Below are positions 32,651-40,534 of a stretch of 64,000 bases of DNA, in pieces. The notes below the pieces were generated by a model. It did no database searches. It was not told where the DNA came from and saw nothing but the letters and a program-made list of their open reading frames with translations. The position numbers and the translations under genes are program-made. Every line of letters starts with the position of its first letter. The first letter of the stretch is position 1. The stretch spans positions 868,001 to 932,000 of the forward strand of contig NZ_CP194902.1 in NCBI RefSeq assembly GCF_051027545.1. Direction: 5' to 3'. This DNA is from Methylocaldum sp002005105. GTDB lineage: Bacteria; Pseudomonadota; Gammaproteobacteria; Methylococcales; Methylococcaceae.

Positions 32651-33718
32651 TCACGGCCGCGTTTCCGCCAGTCTATCGAGCATGCCCCGGATCGCTTCGA
32701 TCTGCGGTCCGTTCTTGGTGTGATAATCGGCGCTGTCATACCCCCACCAGTCCCAACAGGCATTGGGATTCCATACGAAATTCAAAGTCCAGAACGGCCA
32801 TCCCCAGCCATAGCGCGCTTCCGTCTGCGGATATAGGACGATCAGATCGTTGGTGTCGGCCCAGCGGTTGTAGCCCGCCTGCCGGTAAAAGGCGTCGCCG
32901 ACTTTATCCTCGTTTTGCAAACAGCCGTGGAAGGCGACATGCACCCGGCAACGCCTGGTATTACACGAATCCGGAATATACGCCATCCCCGAATCGCTCA
33001 TGCTGTGATCGTGGGCCTTCCGGTCGGGCAGAAATTCGTTCTGATCGAACGCGACGAAACGCCCGCCGGGCTCGGCGGCGGGCGTTTCGAGCGGCCCATG
33101 GCTGTGAGCCAGCAGAGCTCCTGCCGCATCGTAGTCGCAGTCGTTGAGGAACGGAGGCCCCGTATAGGAGCAGGCGGCTCCGTCGGTTTCCGTAATCATG
33201 GCATGCCCTGCGTCCAGGTCTTTCTTGTAGACGATCCCGTCATCGCCCACATAAGACCGGTAATAACGAAACAAGGCGTCCATCACCGGCTGTTCGACGA
33301 CCCGATCTTCGGTACCGGAAAATAACCACACCCGGTCGGCCCGAAGTTGAACGGGATCGTCGATGGCACCGGACTGCGCAAGCTGGTCGGTAAGATTCTT
33401 GAGATGCGCGGCATCGGGGACAGGATGGGTTTCATCGGGTTTCATACAGTTCCGTGTTGCCCTGCCGGAGTTGTTCTCGGCGCAGTAATACGGTCCGCCG
33501 GCGATGACCCCGGCGCCGCGGACGATACCGGAATGGGCGACATGGAACTGCACCGCCAGATAAGCGCCCGAGGAAATCCCCGAGACCGAGGTCTGTTCAA
33601 GATCGACGCCGTAGGCGGGTAGACGCTCCGCTTCGGCATCCGCGCCCACGCTCAAGATGGCCAGCCCGGCAGTCAATAGCATTCCGCCAATATTTCGCAA
33701 CACGCTGAAACCGTCCAT
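32651..33718 (-). CDS. PHB-depolymerase-like secreted esterase
   Basis: A 355-residue secreted alpha/beta-hydrolase. I chose the ATG at 33718 (MDGFSVLRN) with GGGAGAACG upstream rather than the longer frame. The signal peptide runs to about residue 28. The lipase box is GISSGAYLAVQ (Ser near 48), and HVAFHGCLQNEDKVGDAFYRQAGYNRWAD is the typical oxyanion/His region of poly(3-hydroxybutyrate) depolymerases. The Asp of the triad probably lies in SGTEDRVV, and eight cysteines suggest disulfides. There is no substrate-binding domain, so soluble oligomers or another ester may be the target. Confidence 0.82.
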   Translation of the reverse strand: MDGFSVLRNIGGMLLTAGLAILSVGADAEAERLPAYGVDLEQTSVSGISSGAYLAVQFHVAHSGIVRGAGVIAGGPYYCAENNSGRATRNCMKPDETHPVPDAAHLKNLTDQLAQSGAIDDPVQLRADRVWLFSGTEDRVVEQPVMDALFRYYRSYVGDDGIVYKKDLDAGHAMITETDGAACSYTGPPFLNDCDYDAAGALLAHSHGPLETPAAEPGGRFVAFDQNEFLPDRKAHDHSMSDSGMAYIPDSCNTRRCRVHVAFHGCLQNEDKVGDAFYRQAGYNRWADTNDLIVLYPQTEARYGWGWPFWTLNFVWNPNACWDWWGYDSADYHTKNGPQIEAIRGMLDRLAETRP

Positions 33719-33888
33719 GATGTCGTTCTCCCTGTGCTCGTATTCGGTCGCTCTCCACAGCACGATACGGCGGATTAGCCCGATTTTGGCGCCCGCTGCG
33801 CCATTCTTTATACGACAGCCACGAAGGCCGTTTTTTCCCGGCCCTGTTTAAGCGGAGGATTGACCTCTCATCCGAACTTGGCCTTAAT

Positions 33889-33958
33889 ACTCATGAGTTA
33901 CTCACAAATTTGAACTCACGGCTTCAGTTGGAATGTTTCCACAAAAATGAGTAACTAA
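33889..33958. promoter_or_regulatory. Two TKAGTWACTCA sites upstream of the MatP-like gene
   Basis: Sites TGAGTTACTCA (33894-33904) and TGAGTAACTAA (33948-33958, the exact complement of TTAGTTACTCA) lie in the promoter region; ACTCATGAGT (33889-33898) is a perfect palindrome overlapping the first. Two more copies are inside the gene: TTAGTAACTCA (34058-34068) and TTAGTTACTCA (34325-34335). Four near-identical 11-bp words in 450 bp suggest binding sites for the encoded protein. Confidence 0.6.
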
Positions 33959-33970
33959 TGAGGGCTATCC

Positions 33971-34423
33971 ATGCGCGGACTCAAACCGGAAAAATACGCG
34001 GCGGCGCTGAGTTACTTGCGGCGTATGCTCAAAGAACCCGATAAGGCGCCGGAAATATTAGTAACTCACGATCGCGTCGCAGCCGAACAGCTCGATCTCT
34101 GTTCGGATCACCACCAATTGAACGCGTGGATTGGACGCCATCTGAACGACACCGGCTGGAAACGCCTGCAGAACGCCCTGAACCAGCGCCGGTGCTCGGA
34201 GAACTTGCAGCGGTTGAGCCTCAAGAAAAGCACCTACGCCGCCTTGGCCAAGCTGGCCAAGGAACAGCGAATGACGATCAACGAGGCCGTCGAGCACCTC
34301 CTGCAATTGCGGAAGGCGGAATCATTAGTTACTCAGCAATCACCCGAATCAGCGGCAGCCGACGATGTTAGCGAGGAGATGCTGATCTGGATGATGGCTC
34401 GATCTTCGGGTTCCGAGCCGTAG
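33971..34423 (+). CDS. MatP-like ribbon-helix-helix DNA-binding protein
   Basis: A 150-residue protein. The segment QLNAWIGRHLNDTGWKRLQ followed by ALNQRR and the ribbon-helix-helix RLSLKKSTYAALAKLAKEQ, MTINEAVEHLL aligns with MatP of enterobacteria (VNGWIDKHMNPELVNRM, then IRARR and its RHH). MatP binds matS sites and organises the chromosome terminus. The N-terminal 45 residues and the C-terminal acidic tail (SEEMLIWMMARSS) differ, and the long MatP C-terminal coiled coil is missing. Four 11-bp TKAGTWACTCA words lie in and before the gene, so autoregulation or a local nucleoid role is likely. Homology is judged by eye. Confidence 0.6.
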   Translation: MRGLKPEKYAAALSYLRRMLKEPDKAPEILVTHDRVAAEQLDLCSDHHQLNAWIGRHLNDTGWKRLQNALNQRRCSENLQRLSLKKSTYAALAKLAKEQRMTINEAVEHLLQLRKAESLVTQQSPESAAADDVSEEMLIWMMARSSGSEP

Positions 34424-34461
34424 AAGCTTCGAATCTCGGAGCGGGTGGAAGGGCTCAGAGC

Positions 34462-34581
34462 TAAGAGCCTATGCCAGTAAGTCCCAAACCCTTCGACGGG
34501 CCTGTCCTGAGCTAAGTCGAAGGGCTCAGGACAGGCCCGTCGAAGGGCTCAGAGCGAACGGCCTACTGAGATAGGCTCTAA
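34462..34581. repeat. Nested inverted repeat
   Basis: The outer arms TAAGAGCCTATGCCAGTA (34462-34479) and TACTGAGATAGGCTCTAA (34564-34581) enclose a perfect 24-bp inner inverted repeat (34489-34512 and 34524-34547) starting CCCTTCGACGGGCCTGTCC, with an 11-base loop. The inner core is the same type as a stretch at 23507-23555. No gene. Confidence 0.8.
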
Positions 34582-34702
34582 GACCAGGATTTCCGGGGAA
34601 GCACCGTTTGGGGTACATAAACTTGACAGTCCCCTTCGACGCAATGATATCGTCGGATCAGAATCGCAATCCAAATGGCACTAGGGGAACTCGCTCACCA
34701 TC

Positions 34703-36406
34703 ATGTACGCGCCGTATTTTCAGCTCAGCGAGCCCCCCTTTTCCATTGCCCCGAATCCGCGCTATCTCTATCTGAGTCCCCAGCACCAAGAGGCGCTGGC
34801 TCATCTTTTGTACGGGATCAGTGTCGGCGGGGGATTCGTCGTGCTGACGGGCGAAGTCGGCACGGGAAAAACCACTTTGTGCCGCTGTCTGCTCGACCAA
34901 CTGCCCGAAGACGTCGATCTCGCCCTGATTTTCAACCCGCGGCTGAACCCCCGCGAACTGCTCGCCAGCATTTGCGACGAACTGCACATTGCTTATCCCG
35001 AAGAGCGGGCCAGCCTGAAGCAATTGATCGACCTGCTGAACCGGCATCTGCTCGAAATCCACGCACGGGGGCGACGGACCATCGTTTTGATCGACGAAGC
35101 GCAGAACCTCAGCTTCGAAGTGCTGGAACAGATCCGGCTGCTTACCAATCTCGAAACCAACCAGGCCAAGCTGCTGCAAATCATCCTGGTCGGACAACCC
35201 GAACTCGGCATTCTTTTGGCTCAGCCGAACTTGCGGCAGCTTTCGCAACGGATTTCCGCGCGGTTTCACCTGCGTCCGCTGAATTTCCGGGAAACGATGG
35301 CCTACATCCGGCATCGCCTGGCCGTCAGCGGCGCCAGAGACACGCTGTTCAGCCGGCTGGCGGTCGGTGAAATCTGTCGCCGGTCGGGCGGAATTCCGCG
35401 TCTCATTAATCTTATTTGCGACCGGGCATTGTTGGGCGTTTACACCCTTGGAAAAAGCAAAGCGGGCTATGCAATTGCCCGGAAAGCCGCCAACGAGCTG
35501 ATGCCGAAAGCCGACATTACACGCTCCGTACGCTTTTCAGCCGTTACGCCGTTTGGCCTTCTGACCGTACTCGCCGTTTGCGGGTCGATCTATGCAGGCC
35601 TTGCGCTCCGTTCCGACCCGGCTGTCATACCGCGTCACTTATCGGCTCTGCTGGGTCCGCTTTTGGCCGACGATCCGCCCATTGTTCAGCCGAAGCCGGA
35701 TGCCCCGGTTCCTTCAGCGCCCTCAACCGCGCCGAAAAGCGCCCCGGAGCCCGAGAAAACCGCAGACGCGCCCCCCACCGCAGCGCGCGCTCCCGAGCCG
35801 GTGTTTGCCGAGTTGATGTCAGACTCCGGCCTGACCCGCGACAAGGCTTTTGCCCGACTCCTGGCTTTGTGGCAAATCGAGCCGCCGGTCGACGCGACCG
35901 ACTTTTGCCAATTTGCCGAACAAAAGGGATTGCACTGTCTGTCGACCAACGGCAACTGGTTCCAACTGCGAAGCCTCGATCATCCGGCCGTACTGGAATT
36001 CGCAGTGCCGGACGGCACGAAGCGCTATGCGGTCCTGGTCGGCATCCGCGACGACAAGATCGAGCTGAGCTTCGGTACTCAACGCCATGCTTTCGAACTC
36101 GCGGACATTCTTCCATTTTGGCGGGGCGGTGCCGCTTTGCTCTGGAAGCCGCCCAAGGGCGACGCCAGAACGTTAGTCGCGGGCAGCAAAGGTGAAGCCG
36201 TGAGGTGGTTGAGACGGATGCTGCGTGCACCGGCTGAAGACGGAGCCGACGACTATTTCGACACAAAACTCAAGGCCCGCGTGGTCGCCTTTCAGGTGGA
36301 ACACGGGCTGAATCCGGACGGCGTAGCGGGTCCCTATACCATGATTTATCTTGCCAAGAGAGCCGATGATCCAGGCATTCCCAGGTTAACCTCAGGTCCT
36401 CGATAA
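34703..36406 (+). CDS. exeA: ExeA/GspA-type AAA ATPase with peptidoglycan-binding domain
   Basis: A 567-residue protein. The AAA domain (about 1-270) starts YFQLSEPPFSIAPNPRYLYLS and has Walker A GEVGTGKTTL near residue 50, Walker B TIVLIDEAQNL near 130 and a sensor arginine region GGIPRLINLICDRAL. One transmembrane helix lies near 285-300, then a Pro/Ala-rich periplasmic linker. A C-terminal PG_binding_1 domain follows (about 490-560, KGEAVRWLRRMLRAPAED, then FQVEHGLNPDGVAGP). With ExeB/GspB this protein inserts the type II secretin through peptidoglycan. The partner gene follows after 16 bases. Confidence 0.93.
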   Translation: MYAPYFQLSEPPFSIAPNPRYLYLSPQHQEALAHLLYGISVGGGFVVLTGEVGTGKTTLCRCLLDQLPEDVDLALIFNPRLNPRELLASICDELHIAYPEERASLKQLIDLLNRHLLEIHARGRRTIVLIDEAQNLSFEVLEQIRLLTNLETNQAKLLQIILVGQPELGILLAQPNLRQLSQRISARFHLRPLNFRETMAYIRHRLAVSGARDTLFSRLAVGEICRRSGGIPRLINLICDRALLGVYTLGKSKAGYAIARKAANELMPKADITRSVRFSAVTPFGLLTVLAVCGSIYAGLALRSDPAVIPRHLSALLGPLLADDPPIVQPKPDAPVPSAPSTAPKSAPEPEKTADAPPTAARAPEPVFAELMSDSGLTRDKAFARLLALWQIEPPVDATDFCQFAEQKGLHCLSTNGNWFQLRSLDHPAVLEFAVPDGTKRYAVLVGIRDDKIELSFGTQRHAFELADILPFWRGGAALLWKPPKGDARTLVAGSKGEAVRWLRRMLRAPAEDGADDYFDTKLKARVVAFQVEHGLNPDGVAGPYTMIYLAKRADDPGIPRLTSGPR

Positions 36407-36422
36407 AACCGGAACAGCGCCG

Positions 36423-37301
36423 ATGTCCTACATTCTCGAAGCACTCCGAAAATCGGAACGCGAACGGCAAGCGGGCCAAGCCGCGCCGCCCGTTCCCATC
36501 CCGCTCGATCAAGCACCGCCGCGGCGCCGCGGTCTGGCGTGGTCGGCAGCGTTTCTCATCGTGCTTAACGGCGCCGTCCTGGGCTATCTTTGGCTCACTC
36601 GATGGGGAAACAATGGACCGGTAACGCAGCCCACCGCGGCCGAATCGGCCGGACCAACCGTTGAACCCGCCGCGGTTAAGAACGCTGCCGCACCCGGCGT
36701 CACGGCGGTTCCATCGGATTCAGCCCCGGTGATATCGAGTCCAGAGGAAATCCCTCAGCCCGCGAGAGATATGCCACCGGCAGCCCAACGCCCAGAAGCG
36801 AAGGCCGACAATCCCGTCAATCCGCCGGTTACACCCCCAAAGCCTTCCAAACCCAAATCCGCACCCTCAGAATCTACGGAACGCTCCCCGACGCCGATAA
36901 CCGAAAAGCGGCTCGGCAAACCGGCGGAAAAAACCCGGCAACCAATCGATCAGGAACCTCTAACGGAATCTGCTGCGAGCGAAAACGCCAACCCTCCGGT
37001 CGCTTTTCGGGCTCCCGCAAGCGCGCCGGAAACTCGCGACCTGCCGCCCCAGCCTCTCGCGGACGAACCCGCGATTCCGTTCATCCATGCCTTGCCCATC
37101 GATTTTCAGCAGCGGGTGGGCCCTATCACGATCAACGTATTCGCCTACTCCGAACAGCCGGAAGAGCGGTTTGCGATCATCGACATGAAAAAATACCGGG
37201 TGGGCGACAGCATCCAAGGCGGCGCGGAACTCCTGGAGATTCGCTCCGACAGCCTGGTGCTGCGGACGGAAGGGCGTAAATTCCGCATTCCGCGGCCGTA
37301 A
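36423..37301 (+). CDS. gspB: Type II secretion assembly protein GspB
   Basis: A 292-residue inner-membrane protein with the diagnostic N-terminus MSYILEALRKSERERQ, one transmembrane helix (about 37-57), a long Pro/Ala/Glu-rich periplasmic spacer (60-210), and a C-terminal GspB domain: RVGPITINVFAYSEQPEERF, IDMKKYRVGDSI and LEIRSDSLVLRTEGRKFRIP. It pairs with ExeA at the preceding locus to place the secretin. It begins 16 bases after exeA, so the two form an operon. No other type II secretion gene is in the window. Confidence 0.92.
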   Translation: MSYILEALRKSERERQAGQAAPPVPIPLDQAPPRRRGLAWSAAFLIVLNGAVLGYLWLTRWGNNGPVTQPTAAESAGPTVEPAAVKNAAAPGVTAVPSDSAPVISSPEEIPQPARDMPPAAQRPEAKADNPVNPPVTPPKPSKPKSAPSESTERSPTPITEKRLGKPAEKTRQPIDQEPLTESAASENANPPVAFRAPASAPETRDLPPQPLADEPAIPFIHALPIDFQQRVGPITINVFAYSEQPEERFAIIDMKKYRVGDSIQGGAELLEIRSDSLVLRTEGRKFRIPRP

Positions 37302-37356
37302 CGCCTTCGGTCCCGCCGGGCCACCGGCGAACAATGAGCGTCCATGCCCGCATACG

Positions 37357-37965
37357 TTACATCCGAAACCGGCCGCAATAGGAAAAGGTTCGCCCGAACC
37401 AGGGGTGAACGATCTCGAAATCCAGGCGCACTTCGTCATCGGATACCGGACTCTCGACGATAACGGCATCCCCGAGCAGTGCCCAATTGGGAATTCCGAT
37501 CATCATCGGCCCCAGTTTCCAGCAGTGCTGCAATCCGGTGAACACCAGCGCCCCGTCCTCGACGCTGAGCCTCATGCGGATGCCGACCCCGAAGCGCAGA
37601 ATCTCGACGATCTGGCCTCTGCCGGCCGGTTCCATTCGGGACAGAAATTCGGTAACTCGGCCGTCCGGGAAAGAGAAGGTGCGATGCCAGTAGAGGGAGT
37701 CGGGGGTCGTCGGGTCGGTTCTATTCCGAACCTTGACGGGAACATTATCGCCCGGATAAGGCACCAAGGCCTTGAACCAACGGGCAAGCATCAGCCAGGG
37801 CTTGACCAGGGGCGCATGGCGAATCTCGTCCATCACACCATCGAGAGTCATGTCTTCTGCAAATGATGGCGAGAGGTCGTAGTGCCGGCGCACGGCAGGA
37901 GCCAGCCGCGCCCAGTGCTCTTCTCCGAGAACCCGCCGAACGACGGGCATGTGGCGTACGGTCAT
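37357..37965 (-). CDS. DUF4166 domain protein
   Basis: A 202-residue cytoplasmic protein. It begins MTVRHMPVVRRVLGEEHWARLAPAVRRHYDL, and the conserved middle DSLYWHRTFSFPDGRVTEFLSRMEP and the C-terminal HPWFGRTFSYCGRF are the DUF4166 pattern. The family has no established reaction. Members often accompany short-chain dehydrogenases or membrane DoxX proteins, as here. It begins 12 bases after the DUF2269 gene and is probably the last gene of a GbsR-controlled unit. Confidence 0.82.
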   Translation of the reverse strand: MTVRHMPVVRRVLGEEHWARLAPAVRRHYDLSPSFAEDMTLDGVMDEIRHAPLVKPWLMLARWFKALVPYPGDNVPVKVRNRTDPTTPDSLYWHRTFSFPDGRVTEFLSRMEPAGRGQIVEILRFGVGIRMRLSVEDGALVFTGLQHCWKLGPMMIGIPNWALLGDAVIVESPVSDDEVRLDFEIVHPWFGRTFSYCGRFRM

Positions 37966-37977
37966 AAATCCCCCTTT

Positions 37978-38448
37978 TCAAACGAATGTCGGCTTGCAAA
38001 CCATCAGATACAGCGTAGCTAGCATGGCGATGAAGGCCGGCACCCCCAGCCAAAACCACTTATTCAGATCTCGCCAATAACGCTCGGGCAACGGCTCGCC
38101 GGTGGCAAGCGCCCGGTCGCAGTCGTTTCGCATGCGGATTTGAAGGTACACGACCGGCAGCCAGCAGCCCCCGGCGATGATATACATCAGCACGGACGCG
38201 ACCAGCCACGGCGAATCCAGCGGATAACCGTAAAGCGCCGCAAGCGCGAACCCCGAGACCGGCTGGACGACGACGGTCGGCGTCGTGAACAGCCAATCGG
38301 CCAGCACCACACGCCGGTTGGTGATCGCCATCGCCTGCACATTGCGGCTGAGGTCGGTGGTGAACTTGAAAAAGGCGGTTCCCATACCGGTGCCGAACAG
38401 GAACATCGAACTCAGAATATGAACCCATTTGATGATCAGGACGTCCAT
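37978..38448 (-). CDS. DUF2269 family membrane protein
   Basis: A 156-residue protein with four transmembrane helices. It begins MDVLIIKWVHILSSMFLFGTGMGTAFFKF, the standard DUF2269 start with the paired His/Gly helix. The ATG overlaps the TGA of the epimerase gene by one base, which shows translational coupling. Family function is unknown. The helix bundle with conserved His near residue 10 resembles small heme or quinone-associated membrane proteins, which is only suggestive. Confidence 0.84.
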   Translation of the reverse strand: MDVLIIKWVHILSSMFLFGTGMGTAFFKFTTDLSRNVQAMAITNRRVVLADWLFTTPTVVVQPVSGFALAALYGYPLDSPWLVASVLMYIIAGGCWLPVVYLQIRMRNDCDRALATGEPLPERYWRDLNKWFWLGVPAFIAMLATLYLMVCKPTFV

Positions 38449-39728
38449 CAGCGTTTCTCCGCGGCCATAATCGCCAAGGTAGCGATGAGAATCGGAATGT
38501 TCTTCGCGATCGGCGCGAAGGGATGGAGCCAAAATTCGGGCAAGCTTACGGTGATGACCGCGGTATAAGCGAGCATCGCCAAGAGCTGAAGCAGGCCCAC
38601 CAGGACCACGTGAAAACGCGTCAGCAGAGCGACTCCGAGCACGACATCCAGGGAGGCGGCACCGTACAGCACCCAAGGAGCCGCCGAACCGGTAATGCCC
38701 GTGGCCGCCAAAAGCTCGAGACTTTCGCTCTCCGGAAAAAACAACGCCGAGGTCAGCCCCGACCAGATCCACAGCAGCGCCAAAGCGTACCGCAGGACCG
38801 GGATGATAAAGAACAGCCGGGCGTAGATCCGTTCGGCCGACGTGCCGGGTCGATTTCGGAGAGCGGATGCCAAGCCTTCGGTACGAAGCCCCAGGCGGGC
38901 GGACAAAATGTCCGGGTCCCCGGTATTGCCCCGCTGAAGCATGCGCAATGCTTCTCCGTTGAAAGGAGTCGCCGTCATCGCGCCGAGCCGGTCGGCAATG
39001 GCCAACAGCCAGCGATAGGGAATCGGAATGAAATGCGCTTCCCCCAAGCCTAGCCAATTTCTGAGCACGCCCAGACACTCGCGCAATGTCATGGGCTCCG
39101 GCCCGACCACGGGAAGCCGCAGGCGAGCCGGCGCACCGGATTTCAGCAGCCGCAGCACGGTCCGCGTCAAGTCGTCCACGTGTACCGGCTGAATCTTCTG
39201 TCCGCCGTCGCCGACCAACGGGATGACCGGCAGGGCCGCGAGCGCGCAGAAAAGAGCCGAACTCTGCCCGCCGGGTCCGAACACCAGCGAAGGCTGAAGG
39301 ATGGACCAATCGAGATCCGTCGTCGCCAGGAAATCGTCGGCGGCCTTTTTGCTGAGGTGATAACGGCTGAACGCCGAATCGTCTGCACCCAGAGCGGAAA
39401 TTTGAATGACCTTCCGTACGCCGGCCCGGCGGCACGCCTCGAACAAGGCTATCGGGGCATCGCGATGCACGTCGTCGAACCGGCTGTTCCGACGCTCGGC
39501 AATGATCCCGACCGCGTTGATCACCGCATCGACCCCGTATAAATGGGGCAGCCAGTCGACAGGCTTCAAAAGATGAGCAAAGTCGATGGAAATCGATTGG
39601 ACTCCCGGCGCATCACGGGAAGGCGATGCTCGGTGCACCCCCGCGATCACCTCATGCCCATCCCTCGCCAGCGCATGCACGATATGGCGTCCGATAAATC
39701 CCGAAGCTCCGGTCACAAGAACTCGCAT
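38448..39728 (-). CDS. NAD(P)-binding epimerase-type protein with DoxX-like C-terminus
   Basis: A 426-residue fusion. Residues 1-290 are an extended short-chain dehydrogenase/NmrA-type Rossmann domain: GASGFIGRHIVHAL, INAVGIIAERRNSRF, ISALGADDSAFSRYHLSKK and LQPSLVFGPGG. This is the complex I NDUFA9-like atypical group in which catalytic Tyr/Lys may be altered. Residues 300-426 have four hydrophobic helices of the DoxX type. The protein therefore docks a nucleotide-binding domain at the membrane. The gene begins the unit epimerase-DUF2269-DUF4166 and has an operator shared with the GbsR gene just upstream. Confidence 0.85.
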   Translation of the reverse strand: MRVLVTGASGFIGRHIVHALARDGHEVIAGVHRASPSRDAPGVQSISIDFAHLLKPVDWLPHLYGVDAVINAVGIIAERRNSRFDDVHRDAPIALFEACRRAGVRKVIQISALGADDSAFSRYHLSKKAADDFLATTDLDWSILQPSLVFGPGGQSSALFCALAALPVIPLVGDGGQKIQPVHVDDLTRTVLRLLKSGAPARLRLPVVGPEPMTLRECLGVLRNWLGLGEAHFIPIPYRWLLAIADRLGAMTATPFNGEALRMLQRGNTGDPDILSARLGLRTEGLASALRNRPGTSAERIYARLFFIIPVLRYALALLWIWSGLTSALFFPESESLELLAATGITGSAAPWVLYGAASLDVVLGVALLTRFHVVLVGLLQLLAMLAYTAVITVSLPEFWLHPFAPIAKNIPILIATLAIMAAEKR

Positions 39729-39746
39729 CGCGATCTCCTTTTATTT

Positions 39747-39758
39747 CTGATATTTCAG
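39747..39758. promoter_or_regulatory. GbsR-type operator before epimerase gene
   Basis: CTGATATTTCAG, an AT-rich palindrome lying between the GbsR gene and the epimerase gene it precedes. It matches CTGAATTTTCAG at 40324-40335 in 10 of 12 positions. Confidence 0.6.
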
Positions 39759-39785
39759 TCTTAACAGAAAGATAAGCGCAAAAAA

Positions 39786-40313
39786 TCAGCTCTTCGAGCC
39801 CAACAATTTCTCGATCTTGGCGCCCAGATCCAGCAACTTGATCAATGCCGGCCTCGGCAAGCGCCGTATCTGGTCGTACCAAGAAAGCAACCGCTCCAGG
39901 AACTTGGCCACCGCCTCGATACGGCGCTGCACTTCGGGCCCGCTTTCGTCCTCATTGGCGTCGAGGACGCATTCCCGGAGTACGGTCAGCGTGGGGTCCA
40001 ACTCGCGGCGCTTGCGGTTCTCGGCAATGGCGAAAAAGGTGTCCCACAAATCCGAGAGGGCCTCGAAATGATCACGGCGGTCGCCTTTGACATGCAGCAG
40101 CTTGACCAGGCCCCAGCTCTGCAACTCCTTAAGACTGGTGCTCACATTCGAGCGCGCCACCCCCAGAGTTTCGGCGATCTCGTCGGCGGTCAAGGGTTTC
40201 CCGGCGAGGTACAGCAGAGCGTGGATCTGCGCCACGGTGCGATTGACGCCCCATCGCGACCCCATTTCCCCCCAGTGCAGAACGTATTTTTCCATGACCG
40301 GCGTGAGTTTCAT
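39786..40313 (-). CDS. GbsR/MarR-family transcriptional regulator
   Basis: A 175-residue regulator. It starts MKLTPVMEKYVLHWGEMGSRWGVNRTVAQIHALL and continues with the winged helix (DEIAETLGVARSNVSTSLKELQSWGLVKLLHVKGDRRDHF), the pattern of the GbsR branch of MarR proteins. The C-terminal helices probably form the dimer interface. No ligand motif is visible. The same palindrome occurs before this gene (40324-40335) and before the downstream epimerase gene (39747-39758), so it likely represses itself and the membrane unit. Confidence 0.88.
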   Translation of the reverse strand: MKLTPVMEKYVLHWGEMGSRWGVNRTVAQIHALLYLAGKPLTADEIAETLGVARSNVSTSLKELQSWGLVKLLHVKGDRRDHFEALSDLWDTFFAIAENRKRRELDPTLTVLRECVLDANEDESGPEVQRRIEAVAKFLERLLSWYDQIRRLPRPALIKLLDLGAKIEKLLGSKS

Positions 40314-40323
40314 ATCTTTTTAT

Positions 40324-40335
40324 CTGAATTTTCAG
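40324..40335. promoter_or_regulatory. GbsR-type operator before its own gene
   Basis: CTGAATTTTCAG lies just upstream of the GbsR start codon at 40313 and matches the palindrome at 39747-39758, a layout expected for autorepression. Confidence 0.6.
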
Positions 40336-40534
40336 AACTGACGGAAATAATAGACCACGAGCCGATCTTGCAGTCAACTCGTTTTTGGTCGGCTAACGTT
40401 TACCGCCGGAACGACTCGGACCGCCAGGTTTGAGGCGATAATGCTTTCAGTCTCTCCTCGGGAAGCATTCAATACGCCCAAGCGGCCGCAACGCTGCGTC
40501 TTGGCCCATCGAACTGATGAACCAACGACTGTCG

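Noticed and set aside
34703..37301. Complete type II secretion cluster
   Set aside because: Only exeA and gspB are here; no gspC-M genes are next to them.
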